DNA of 64,000 nucleotides, from the NCBI GenBank assembly GCA_012841565.1, contig DUUM01000119.1, forward strand, positions 1 to 64,000, read 5' to 3'. The notes beneath the pieces were generated by a model. That model was given only the letters and a program-made list of their open reading frames with translations. It was not told where the DNA came from and ran no database searches. A program made the position numbers and the translations under genes. How positions within the stretch are numbered: the stretch's first letter is position 1; every line of letters starts with the position of its first letter. This DNA is from Candidatus Epulonipiscium sp. (GTDB lineage: Bacteria; Bacillota_A; Clostridia; Lachnospirales; Cellulosilyticaceae). Shown here in pieces: positions 46,844 to 55,484 of this stretch.

Positions 46844-47684
46844 AAAACAGTGGCTAATGGTAAAACTAATGCTCCTTTCTTTTATATTTATCATGTTATG
46901 TTTTATTAGTATGACGGTTATGAATCCTTCAAGACCCGGTGACCCTAAGTTTAGATTCAATAAGGCCAATAGTATGCCTAGTGAAACAGGAGAGAAGAAG
47001 GCGTTTTCAGCAGTTGATAAAATTGTCATAGATGCTATTAGTTTACCAGTTGAGATTTATGAAAGTGATGTGGCAGAAGTAACTTTACAGGATAATTCTC
47101 AAATATATGGGTTAGGTAAAGGGAAACCAAATAAAATATTTTACAACGATGGCACTCTAGGATTTGAGCAATCAAAAAAAATCTCTTTTCTATCTCATGT
47201 AAGGGGAAATATTATTATTGAAGTTCCAAGAGGAAGTGTTTTAGAATATGATTTAGGAAATGTTAGTGGTAACATTAACCATAATGCAGTTAGTAGGGGG
47301 ACCCTGAGAGCAGAAACCATCAGTGGTTCAATAAAGATTTATCAAAGAGGAGAAAAGGTTTCGGCAGAATCAGTTAGTGGGTCGGTGCGAATATATGCAC
47401 CCTATGAAGAAGCAAGGGGAGAATCTGTAAGCGGTAGCATTAGTCTAATTGCAAACCAAGATTCAAAAGAAGTTTCAGGCTTTAGTGTTAGTGGCTCAAT
47501 CAAAATTCAATTAGAGAAGGTACTTGGCTATGAAATGGACTATTCAACAACATCAGGTAGTGTAAAAGATACCTACTCCAATATTGACTATTCAAAATCG
47601 GGAAAAAGTGAAAATGGAGATTCATCCTTAAAAATTAATGCGGTCAGTGTCAGTGGCTCTATAAAACTAACAGACTGGGAGTAG
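46830..47684 (+). CDS. DUF4097-family repeat protein
   Basis: This is a 284-residue protein with one N-terminal membrane helix (about residues 10-30) and an extracytoplasmic region rich in beta-strand repeats. The motif SVSGS(I/V) or a variant (NVSGNI, TISGSI, TTSGSV) recurs seven times between about residues 145 and 280, at roughly 15-25 residue spacing, as in DUF4097 beta-helix-like proteins. Either ATG 46830 or ATG 46836 could start it. It is the final gene of the PadR operon. Confidence 0.82.
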   Translation: MAMSRKQWLMVKLMLLSFIFIMLCFISMTVMNPSRPGDPKFRFNKANSMPSETGEKKAFSAVDKIVIDAISLPVEIYESDVAEVTLQDNSQIYGLGKGKPNKIFYNDGTLGFEQSKKISFLSHVRGNIIIEVPRGSVLEYDLGNVSGNINHNAVSRGTLRAETISGSIKIYQRGEKVSAESVSGSVRIYAPYEEARGESVSGSISLIANQDSKEVSGFSVSGSIKIQLEKVLGYEMDYSTTSGSVKDTYSNIDYSKSGKSENGDSSLKINAVSVSGSIKLTDWE

Positions 47685-47709
47685 CTTACTTGTCTGGGCT
47701 ATAGAAAAA

Positions 47710-47746
47710 CCCTTGAATTTAGAATGATAAAATCTAAATTCAAGGG
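47710..47746. terminator. Bidirectional terminator
   Basis: A perfect 14-bp stem (CCCTTGAATTTAGA and complement) with a 9-base loop lies between convergent genes. Confidence 0.85.
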
Positions 47747-47757
47747 CTTTATTATTT

Positions 47758-49494
47758 TTATTGTTTAATCAGTAATGCTAACGTTTCACATAAGCCTTGT
47801 GCAAGTATAAAGTCATTGTCTTTTAAAGCCAACTCTATTTTGGTCTCAAGGGACTTTTTCGTGTCCTCAAATTCTAAATAGTCCCTGTCAAAGTGACGTG
47901 CATAAATCATTTTTTTAAATTTCCTCATATTAACTTTTCGAATTGTTTTATCTTCAATGAGCAAAACATAATCCATACAATTTACAATAGAATAAAAATC
48001 ATGTGAAATCATAAGAATCCCACCGTTATAGTTTTCTACAGCTTTTTCAAGTGCTATTTGTGAGTAGGTGTCCAAATGACTGGTAGGCTCATCAAGCAGT
48101 AAAAAGTTTGCATTACTAGAGGAAACCTTAGCCAATTGAAGAATATTTTTTTCGCCTCCAGATAAAGATGCAATCTTTTGATTCAGAACATCTTCTTCAA
48201 AACCGTAGCCTGAAAGATAGGTAATAATGGCACTGTTAGTTTCAAAGCCACAATCAAAGAATTCTTCAAGTAGGGTATTGGATTCATTTAACATTTCACC
48301 TTGTAGCTGGGATAAGTAGGCCATCTTAACAGCGTCATCAATCATAATAGAGTCTTGATTGTTTTTAAAGATTGCTCTTAGCAAAGTCGTTTTTCCCGTT
48401 CCATTGGGGCCGATTAGGGCTACTTTGTCATTGGATTTAATCTCAAAGTTAACATTTTCTAAAAGAAGATCTTCAAAGGAAACGCTGTAATCTTTGACGG
48501 TTAAGGCAATAGTTTCTTCAATTGGATTATCTGTTACTAAGGTGATGTTAGGCTGTTTAATATAAACAAAGGGGGCTTTAATTCTACGTGCCTCTAGTCG
48601 CTCCAATAGCCTCACTCTAGATTTTAAGGATTTCCCCCTAGAGGCCTCAGAATTGTAAGTTGCTATGGTTCTAAAGTTATTGACGACCCCCTCATGTCTC
48701 GCTATTTCATCCGTATCAGCTTGAGCTAGTTCCTGTAACTCGATTTTATTCTCAAGTAGTGAGAAGTTATATTCAATATAGGTCCCATCAAATTCTTGAA
48801 GCGCCATATTTTCAAGGTGAATAATTTTATTAAAGCAGTGGTTAAGGAGATATCTACTATGGGTAATAACGAGGAGTGTGCCTTTGTGGGCGTTAATTAG
48901 ATTTTTAAGAGAATTAATATTTTCAAAATCTAAGAAAACATCAGGCTCGTCCATAATTAGTAAATCTGGGGCAGTGAGCATCTCTTTAATAACTTGAATA
49001 AGTTTGAATTCCCCACCACTAATTTCAGATATCATTAAATCTTTTTGCGTCATTAAATTAGATAAATTTAATTTTTTATTTATTTCGCTTTCAAAATCAT
49101 TTCCACCCGCAGCATCAAATGCATCTAAAGTTAATTGATAGCGTTCTAGGAGTGGTTCTATGTCTGAGGAAGTCTCCATTTCAACACAGATAGCTGCTAA
49201 CTCTTTTTGCAACGTAATACATTCACCTGCTATATAGTCAAAAACAGTCAATTTGTTTGCTTTATCTTGAATGTAGAACTGACTTACATACCCAATACGG
49301 CAGTCAGGCCTTACTTTTAATTCGCCTTCAAACATATATTTGTCGGCATCCATAATTAAATCGGTCAATGTACTCTTTCCACTACCACTGACACCGATAA
49401 AAGCGCAGTGCTGACCATCTTCTAGTGTAAATGAAATATTGTTATAGAGGTCTTTTTGGGGAAACGAGTAGGATAAGTTATCAATTTTTATCAT
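47758..49494 (-). CDS. ABC-F family ATPase
   Basis: This is a 578-residue soluble protein with two ABC domains and no membrane segments. The first Walker A is GVSGSGKST with signature ISGGEFK. The second is GPNGTGKTTLLRAIF with signature LSGGEKNILQLAKV and Walker B LLLDEPTSHLD. The linker between them (about residues 230-320) is charged and basic (RGKSLKSRVRLLERLEARR). ABC-F proteins act on the ribosome in translation or antibiotic protection. The first signature deviates from LSGG. Which subfamily it belongs to cannot be said. Confidence 0.85.
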   Translation of the reverse strand: MIKIDNLSYSFPQKDLYNNISFTLEDGQHCAFIGVSGSGKSTLTDLIMDADKYMFEGELKVRPDCRIGYVSQFYIQDKANKLTVFDYIAGECITLQKELAAICVEMETSSDIEPLLERYQLTLDAFDAAGGNDFESEINKKLNLSNLMTQKDLMISEISGGEFKLIQVIKEMLTAPDLLIMDEPDVFLDFENINSLKNLINAHKGTLLVITHSRYLLNHCFNKIIHLENMALQEFDGTYIEYNFSLLENKIELQELAQADTDEIARHEGVVNNFRTIATYNSEASRGKSLKSRVRLLERLEARRIKAPFVYIKQPNITLVTDNPIEETIALTVKDYSVSFEDLLLENVNFEIKSNDKVALIGPNGTGKTTLLRAIFKNNQDSIMIDDAVKMAYLSQLQGEMLNESNTLLEEFFDCGFETNSAIITYLSGYGFEEDVLNQKIASLSGGEKNILQLAKVSSSNANFLLLDEPTSHLDTYSQIALEKAVENYNGGILMISHDFYSIVNCMDYVLLIEDKTIRKVNMRKFKKMIYARHFDRDYLEFEDTKKSLETKIELALKDNDFILAQGLCETLALLIKQ

Positions 49495-49597
49495 ATTATT
49501 ACCTTTCTATAGTAAATAAAATATATTTTTAGTATGCGTTCAAAGTATATCACTATTGGGACTTACTTTCAATAAATTAGTTTTGGGATAAAAATTG

Positions 49598-49626
49598 TTG
49601 CAAAAAATGAGATAATGACTTAAAAT
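49598..49626 (+). promoter_or_regulatory. Promoter of GGDEF-EAL gene
   Basis: TTGCAA at 49598-49603 and TAAAAT at 49621-49626 are 17 bases apart. This leaves only about 20 bases between transcription start and the GTG codon. Confidence 0.55.
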
Positions 49627-49655
49627 GTTAAACTGTAAAAGAAAGCTTTATAATA

Positions 49656-51698
49656 GTGATTTTTTTAATCAGCATTCCTATCATATCATTACAATTTTTA
49701 GAAGCTACAGCAAAAACAATATGGGTACTGCCTCTTGTAATGATTATTAGCTCATTCCCATTTAGGAAACGTACATTATTAATTTCAGCAATCCTTATGA
49801 CTATTATAACACACAGATTAGTTTGGATATTAAAGCCTGAAGAATTAGTGCTTGTAGGAAAATACATTTACATAGGAAGAATAGGAATATTTATAATAGC
49901 AAGTTTCATTGGGCTATATATAAATAAAATTTATGTTGATAAAGCTAAAGAGAATCAAGATCAAATGGCATTTCAAAAGATGAATTCAGACATTTCGTTT
50001 GATTTTGTTACCACCAATCAACAGAATTTTGCAGAGAAAATTGATAGACTACTACATCGGATAGGCGAGTTCTTTCAAGTAGACCGATCATATTTTATTG
50101 CCATAAATAGTGATGAAAGAACTATGATTTGCCTAAATGAGTGGTGTAATGTCGGAATTAATTCAGAAATTGAAATGATGAAAGAGATGCCTAAAGAGAA
50201 ATTTTACAAGTGGTTTGATGAATTAGAAAACAATAAATCTATTCTCACAGTCCCTGTTATGAGTGAAGGTAAAATTCGAGGTTTAATAGGTATGGATTCA
50301 GTTAAATTATATAAAAAATGGTCGGAAGAAAATGTAAAACGTCTAAAAATCATGGCAAACCTACTAGCTAATGGATTGGCACAGGTAAATGCAGATAAAG
50401 AAATTGAATTTATGGCCTACTATGATCATTTAACCAAACTTCCAAATAGATTCTTATTTAAGGACAGGGTTAACCAAGCAATTCAGTTAGCTAAGGAAAG
50501 TTCCAAGTATATTGCCATTGTATTGATAGACATAGACAACTTTAAGTCTATCAATGATACAATGGGGCACGAGAGTGGGGATTGTCTGCTTAAAGAAGTG
50601 GGAGAGAGCTTTCTTAAACAGATATATGAAACAGACACGGTCGCTAGATTTGGAGGGGATGAGTTTATAATCCTACTCGGTAACATAGAAGATTTGAAAG
50701 ATGTTGAAGAAATTGTAGCTAAAGTTATGCATCTGTTCTTAAAATCCTTCAATATCAATGACCAGGAATTTTTTATCACAGCTAGTGCAGGGGTTTCGCT
50801 TTATCCAGCAGATGGTGACAGTGCGGACTCATTAATGAAAAATGCTGATATAGCCATGTATGAAGCCAAATCTATGGGTAAGAATCAGCATGCATTATGT
50901 ACTAGGGATATGAAAGAAAAAATAGAAAAGAACGTGGCACTATCTAACGATCTCTATAGGGCATTAGAAAAAAACGAGTTAGTTGTTTATTACCAAGCAC
51001 AAATAGATTTGTCGACAGGTAAAATAGCAGGAATGGAAGCTTTGGTTCGCTGGATGCATCCAACCCGCGGTATGATATCTCCATTAGAATTTATTCCACT
51101 AGCTGAAAAATACAACTTGATTAATAGTATTGGTGAATGGATACTTAAAACAGCAAGTGCCCAAACTAAAAAGTGGCAGGATATGGGACTAGGCGATACA
51201 ACAATAGCAGTTAATCTATCAGCGGTTCAATTTATAAATCCAAGGCTAGCGGAAAATGTTGAGAGTATTCTCATGGAAACAGGATTAGACCCTGAATATC
51301 TTGAATTAGAAATCACAGAAAGTATTGCCATTAAAGGACAGAATAATGCTTTAGATATTTTAAATAAACTTAAAAAAATAGGAATAGCAATTGCCATAGA
51401 TGACTTTGGAACAGAATACTCATCTCTCAGTCGGCTAAAAATGCTTCCCATTGATCGAATTAAAATTGATATACAATTTATACAAGGTATTCAAAATAAT
51501 GAAAAGGACCGGGCGATTACGATGGTCATTATTAACTTAGCTAAACACTTAGGACTTAATGTTTTAGCAGAAGGTGTAGAAACAGCGCACCAGTTAGAAT
51601 TCCTTAATCAAAATAAATGTGATTATGTACAAGGCTACTATTACCACGAGCCTTTAACAGTAGAGGAAATGGAGAAAGTATTACTATCAAGGATTTAA
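49656..51698 (+). CDS. GGDEF-EAL protein with membrane and GAF domains
   Basis: This is a 680-residue cyclic-di-GMP enzyme. Membrane helices span about residues 1-90. A GAF domain (about 122-240) follows, then GGDEF (RFGGDEF at 331-337, intact) and EAL (GMEALVRW, ELEITES, DDFGTEYSSL, AEGVET, all present). So both synthesis and hydrolysis motifs look intact. The GAF domain seems short: ELENNKSILTVPVM runs together where about 25 residues usually intervene (near 50235). The GTG start has no strong ribosome-binding site and the first helix begins at once, so the N-terminus may also be shortened. Confidence 0.85.
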   Translation: MIFLISIPIISLQFLEATAKTIWVLPLVMIISSFPFRKRTLLISAILMTIITHRLVWILKPEELVLVGKYIYIGRIGIFIIASFIGLYINKIYVDKAKENQDQMAFQKMNSDISFDFVTTNQQNFAEKIDRLLHRIGEFFQVDRSYFIAINSDERTMICLNEWCNVGINSEIEMMKEMPKEKFYKWFDELENNKSILTVPVMSEGKIRGLIGMDSVKLYKKWSEENVKRLKIMANLLANGLAQVNADKEIEFMAYYDHLTKLPNRFLFKDRVNQAIQLAKESSKYIAIVLIDIDNFKSINDTMGHESGDCLLKEVGESFLKQIYETDTVARFGGDEFIILLGNIEDLKDVEEIVAKVMHLFLKSFNINDQEFFITASAGVSLYPADGDSADSLMKNADIAMYEAKSMGKNQHALCTRDMKEKIEKNVALSNDLYRALEKNELVVYYQAQIDLSTGKIAGMEALVRWMHPTRGMISPLEFIPLAEKYNLINSIGEWILKTASAQTKKWQDMGLGDTTIAVNLSAVQFINPRLAENVESILMETGLDPEYLELEITESIAIKGQNNALDILNKLKKIGIAIAIDDFGTEYSSLSRLKMLPIDRIKIDIQFIQGIQNNEKDRAITMVIINLAKHLGLNVLAEGVETAHQLEFLNQNKCDYVQGYYYHEPLTVEEMEKVLLSRI

Positions 51699-51744
51699 AA
51701 ATAGCCATTGGTTCATTGAGTTTTATGAACCAATGGCTATTTTT
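51697..51744. terminator. Bidirectional terminator
   Basis: A perfect 20-bp stem (AAAAATAGCCATTGGTTCAT and complement) with an 8-base loop and T-run lies between convergent genes. Confidence 0.9.
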
Positions 51745-51756
51745 TTACCTCAAACA

Positions 51757-52332
51757 TTATGCCTCAATGTGGACAGAAACTTCAATGTCTGGGGAAAGAG
51801 TTGTGGCATCACTTGAAACAGATTCAGCTGGAGCACCCTGGGATGCTTTAGAAGATATAGGGGCGGACGGGTTAGTAGGTTTATCTGATTTGTCATCTTC
51901 TAATACACTCTTATGGTCCTTAGGCTTCTCCTTTTGACGCCTTAAGAGCATAGCCCGTCCAAGCATTCCAGGGTCGTGTTCTGCTAAAAAGGCTCGATCT
52001 TTATTGGGAACATTATCCCCGCTCATAATGCGCATAGCAATTTTAAGACACTGAAGCTGGATTTTTAAAGGATTATCTGAGTCATCGGTGGCTACTTTAA
52101 ATTGCTCAAACATTGCTTCCAGTTCTGCAGGGCTATAGTTATTAAAAAGAGCTTTTTTATCTTGTTCTTCCTCTAAAAGAGCTTTTGCTTCATCAGAAAT
52201 AGAAATGGTGTCATCTATGCTAGGTCCATTGGGGACGGGTAGTTTTAAAGGTGTGACCTCTAAAACTGTGTTTTTCTGAGCATAGGACATATCCTTATTT
52301 ACTCCTATACCAGAAGCATTTACAATGTGCAT
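51757..52332 (-). CDS. Hypothetical protein, Ser/Pro/Asp-rich tail
   Basis: This is a 191-residue soluble protein without signal peptide or membrane segment. The N-terminus is unstructured, with ISISDEAKALLEEEQ at about residues 43-57. A helical middle follows (YSPAELEAMFEQFKVATDDS to GDNVPNKDRAFLAEHDP), then a low-complexity Ser/Lys/Pro/Asp tail. The ISxEAK pattern recalls flagellar-associated or anti-sigma small proteins, but this is only a resemblance. The ribosome-binding site is AGAGAGG before the ATG at 52332. I do not recognise a family. Confidence 0.6.
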   Translation of the reverse strand: MHIVNASGIGVNKDMSYAQKNTVLEVTPLKLPVPNGPSIDDTISISDEAKALLEEEQDKKALFNNYSPAELEAMFEQFKVATDDSDNPLKIQLQCLKIAMRIMSGDNVPNKDRAFLAEHDPGMLGRAMLLRRQKEKPKDHKSVLEDDKSDKPTNPSAPISSKASQGAPAESVSSDATTLSPDIEVSVHIEA

Positions 52333-52449
52333 TTAAATCATCCTCTCTGTATAGACACATGGTTAGTCCCATATAATACCTTATACAAGTAATATCGGCA
52401 TTAGATAAAAAAGGCTTAGATTAATATCCCACAAGACTTATTAACTTAG

Positions 52450-52635
52450 ATTAAGCTGAGTGTTATTCTTACATTTCAACATAAACTTGCAGATCCTAAA
52501 TTTGTCAATAAATCTGAAAGAGTCGAGTATGAAGAAATATCAGTCTCAAAAACATATAAAATTGGTGATGTTATGGGACCAGGCCTTGTTATGAATGTCG
52601 TTAAAGCAGGGGCAGATGTGGGTAGGCTAATTTAA
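52450..52635 (+). pseudogene. C-terminal remnant of an unidentified gene
   Basis: An open stretch of 61 codons without a start codon is bounded by TAG before 52450 and TAA at 52633. It reads as real protein (HKLADPKFVNKSERVEYEEI, then SKTYKIGDVMGPGLVMNV) and is followed directly by a terminator. It looks like the 3' end of a gene whose front has been lost. Confidence 0.45.
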
Positions 52636-52639
52636 TAGA

Positions 52640-52670
52640 AAGCGACATCCTAGTTGGGTGTCGCTTTTTT
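52640..52670 (+). terminator. Terminator after gene remnant
   Basis: The hairpin AAGCGACATCC / GGGTGTCGCTT has loop TAGTT and a T-run. Confidence 0.85.
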
Positions 52671-52699
52671 GTTTTCAGAAGTATATTAAGGTAATCTTA

Positions 52700-52927
52700 C
52701 TAGTACCTATTTCTACCGCCACAACCACAATTTTGGTAGCTAGATTCGCATCTGCCGCATTCATAGCCATATCCATATTCGTATCCACATCTTTGCCTAT
52801 TAGGTTCACAACACCTATCGTATCTATTGTACCCACCATAACATTGACATCTGTTGTACTGATTGTTGCATCTACAACAAGAATTATACCCTAAACCTAA
52901 TCCTAATATTAGCCCTGCTCCAAACAT
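52700..52927 (-). CDS. Small Cys/Gly/Tyr-rich protein
   Basis: This is a 75-residue protein with a glycine-rich start (GAGLILGLGLGYNS) followed by a region very rich in Cys (13), Tyr, Gly, Arg and Asn (CCRCNNQYNRCQCYGGYN). It ends CGCGGRNRY. A strong AAAAGGAGG precedes its ATG, so it is probably expressed. The composition resembles small spore-coat or metal-binding proteins, but no defined spacing motif is recognised. It is transcribed leftward and alone. Confidence 0.65.
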   Translation of the reverse strand: MFGAGLILGLGLGYNSCCRCNNQYNRCQCYGGYNRYDRCCEPNRQRCGYEYGYGYECGRCESSYQNCGCGGRNRY

Positions 52928-53164
52928 AGTTGGACCTCCTTTTCACTTATTCCAAAGTTTTTCCCCTTTGTTATTTATAATATTCTAAAGTTAGGCTAAA
53001 TGTGACAGGGACTAATTGACTTCAAGGATGTGATGTTTTTTGTGCAAAAGATTATGTATAACTTATGAGGATATGTTACAATAGGAGATATATGTTTAAC
53101 AATTCACAATGATGTGTATTTGAAAAAAAGAAATTTATTATTTTGATGAGAGAGGCCATAAGAT

Positions 53165-54055
53165 ATGTATGAAAAATTATTAAATATTAGCTATTATATG
53201 GGATTTATACCGTTTTACTGGTTATTTAATGCTATTCAACATAGAAAACCTAGGAAGAATTATCATTACTTACAAGCATTAGCTATAAATTTTCTATTAT
53301 TCTGTAGTTTTATAATCTTTTTTATTTGTTTTAGTATACAAACGCTTATAGTGTATTATTATCGTAACCTTGCATTAACCATGCCCATGGAGCTTTGTTT
53401 CTACATATTGGGTTGCTTATTATTCATATGTTTAATTATTTGGCTAGAAGGAATTGTTAGTGCAATAATTGGATGTGCTCCAAGAATATCACTATTTTCA
53501 AGTTTTACTATTACAAGGTTTTCAAGAATATTAACAGCATTTAATCATTTTTTAGTTATACTGATAATTATAGTAGCAATTCACTCATCTTCTATAACTC
53601 AAACAGAGGTAGAAGATGCAGAGATATTTCTACTATATGATGATATGGGGTATGTACCAAGGTGGGTATTTACTCTTGGGTTTTATTGTGATTCAATAAT
53701 TGCTATTAACCGTTGGGGAGACAATAGTGTTGCCATTGTACCCTTGAATAACAATACAATAGATTATGCTCTGGAGAATGGACGTTTTATATTTGCTGCA
53801 TCTCATGGATCAGAAGGGTATATAATACTTCAACATAATATTTTCTACGGACCTGAAAATATTGAAAGTAATAATATAAGTGCAAATCTTCAGTATGTTT
53901 ATTTATCGGGTTGCGATACAGGATCAAAACGAGAAGAATGGGAGAATGCACTAAGTCCCGCATATGTTAAAACATTTGACCGTTTATCTACAACTTTTGA
54001 ACATTTTTATTGGTTGGTTATTAAGGGACCTAAAGTCATTAATTCTTTGATTTAG
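53165..54055 (+). CDS. Membrane protein with CHAT/caspase-like His-Cys domain
   Basis: This is a 296-residue protein. Three membrane helices lie at about residues 39-66, 76-103 and 122-142. The C-terminal soluble domain carries RFIFAASHGSEGYI (His214) and YVYLSGCDTGSKREEW (Cys250), matching the A-HG and SACETG-type dyad of CHAT/caspase-fold proteases. ALSPAYVKTFDRLSTTFEHF near the end also looks conserved. Its substrate is unknown, and proteolytic activity is inferred. It has its own upstream region with TACAAT near 53086 and AGAGAGGC before the ATG. It lies in an accessory stretch rich in gene fragments. Confidence 0.65.
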   Translation: MYEKLLNISYYMGFIPFYWLFNAIQHRKPRKNYHYLQALAINFLLFCSFIIFFICFSIQTLIVYYYRNLALTMPMELCFYILGCLLFICLIIWLEGIVSAIIGCAPRISLFSSFTITRFSRILTAFNHFLVILIIIVAIHSSSITQTEVEDAEIFLLYDDMGYVPRWVFTLGFYCDSIIAINRWGDNSVAIVPLNNNTIDYALENGRFIFAASHGSEGYIILQHNIFYGPENIESNNISANLQYVYLSGCDTGSKREEWENALSPAYVKTFDRLSTTFEHFYWLVIKGPKVINSLI

Positions 54056-54107
54056 CTATTGTTGGGGTTGATAACAGGGAACACTTATAAAATTGTAGAA
54101 TTGGTAA

Positions 54108-54389
54108 ATTAAGAACATCAGGAATACGGGAGCATTGATAGTTGGAAAGTGTAATTTATTAGATGGCATGGATGTTACAACTCACCATCTATCATTAGAG
54201 TTATTAAAAGAAATAGCACCAAAAGCAAATATAGTATCACATAAAAAATATGTTGATAATGGGAAAATAATATTGTCAGGTGGTATATCAGCTGGGATAG
54301 ATATGTCACTATATGTTGTACAAAAGCTTTTAGGTGAGGAAGTTAAATCAAAAACGGTGAAAGTTATGGAATATCAAGAATACACGTAG
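54108..54389 (+). pseudogene. DJ-1/PfpI-family fragment (C-terminal half)
   Basis: The frame opens after a stop at 54105-54107. It encodes TGALIVGKCNLLDGMDVTTH and NGKIILSGGISAGIDMSLYV, which match the second half of DJ-1/PfpI proteins. The first hundred or so residues and the nucleophile cysteine that normally precedes TGA (VCTGA) are missing; Asn stands there. There is no convincing start codon or ribosome-binding site. It is probably a remnant of a deletion. Confidence 0.65.
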
Positions 54390-54401
54390 GGGGTGTAGAT
54401 A

Positions 54402-54940
54402 TGAAGATATTAGAAACTGAAAGGCTCATTCTAAGGGGGTGGAATCTAACAGATAGTGAAGATTTATACGAATATGCACAAAGTGAATTAGTAGGTCCTA
54501 ATGCAGGGTGGAAGCCACATAAGAGTGTAGCAGAAAGCTAGGAAATAATTAAGATGTTTATTGAAAATAACGATGTATATGCGATTGAATTGAAATCGGA
54601 AAACAAGGTAATAGGGAGTATAGGGATACATGAACGTTGCCCTGATGATCAGTTAAGTGAATTAAATCAAAGAGAAATAGGATATGTTCTAAACCCTAAA
54701 TACTGGGGAAATGGTTACATACCTGAAGCTGTTCAATATGTTATACAGTATTGTTTTGAAGAGATGAAGTTAGATGTTATTTGGTGCGGACATTTTGATT
54801 TCAACAAGAATTCAAAGAGAGTAAACGAAAAATGTGGCTTTCAGTATCATTTCACCAAATCTGAAAGATTAAAACTGATGGACAATAAGGAAGTTACCAC
54901 GCTTTATTACAATTTGTTTAGGAAAATTAGGAGTGTGTAA
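54402..54940 (+). pseudogene. GNAT acetyltransferase (RimJ-like), frameshifted
   Basis: The gene starts at ATG 54402 ([15 protein letters not shown], a RimJ/RimL-type N-terminus) after GGGGGTG. At about 54539 the frame changes by one base: SVAES is followed in frame by WK and a stop, while the -1 frame continues LEIIKMFIENNDVYAIELKS to the normal C-terminus. Restoring one base in the AGCTGG would rejoin the two. It is the first of four acetyltransferase genes in a row. Confidence 0.75.
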
Positions 54941-54985
54941 GGCATTATCCAACACACTGATTATATCAATAATACGGAGGGAAAT

Positions 54986-55438
54986 ATGAACGGTGAATAC
55001 ATAGTTAGGCTGATAAGAAAAGAAGAGTTAAGAGCTCTCTTAAACTTATACAAGCATTTGGATAATGGAGATCCTGAATTAAAAGATTGTGAAGCTTTAC
55101 AAGACCTATGGGATGGAATTTTCACTGATCCACACTTATATTATATAGTTGCGGAGAAAGATGGTTTACTGGTGTCAACGTGTACTATTTCAATCATCAA
55201 AAATCTTACAAGAGGAATGTGTGCTTATGGGTTGATTGAGAATGTAGTGACACATTCAGAATATAGAAACTTAGGATTAGGAAAAAAGGTGTTAAATAAG
55301 GCGGTTGATATAGCAAAAGATAATCACTGCTATAAAGTAATGCTATTAACAGGCTCAAAGAAGAAAGCGACGTTAGATTTTTATAAGAGCGTAGGGTTTA
55401 AAGATGATGTGAAGACGGGATTTATAATAAAACTATAA
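54986..55438 (+). CDS. GNAT-family N-acetyltransferase
   Basis: This is a 150-residue GNAT protein. The acetyl-CoA-binding motif is NVVTHSEYRNLGLGKKVLNK (about residues 91-110), followed by MLLTGSKKKATLDFYKSVGF. GGAGGG precedes the ATG. The substrate is unknown. It is the second of four adjacent GNAT genes. Confidence 0.85.
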   Translation: MNGEYIVRLIRKEELRALLNLYKHLDNGDPELKDCEALQDLWDGIFTDPHLYYIVAEKDGLLVSTCTISIIKNLTRGMCAYGLIENVVTHSEYRNLGLGKKVLNKAVDIAKDNHCYKVMLLTGSKKKATLDFYKSVGFKDDVKTGFIIKL

Positions 55439-55484
55439 TTTGGTAGCTTGCTGTGGGGGAAAAACAATTTTTATGGAGGTGAAT

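Noticed and set aside
12743..51744. Long perfect inverted repeats (for example 12743, 27612, 47710, 51697) as possible insertion-sequence ends or CRISPR-like repeats
   Set aside because: Each is a single hairpin just after a gene, most end in T-runs, and they share no sequence, so they are terminators.
52658..52894. 78-codon plus-strand frame opposite the Cys/Gly/Tyr-rich gene
   Set aside because: The minus-strand gene has a strong ribosome-binding site, while the plus frame has none and is Thr/Ile/Val low complexity from the complement.
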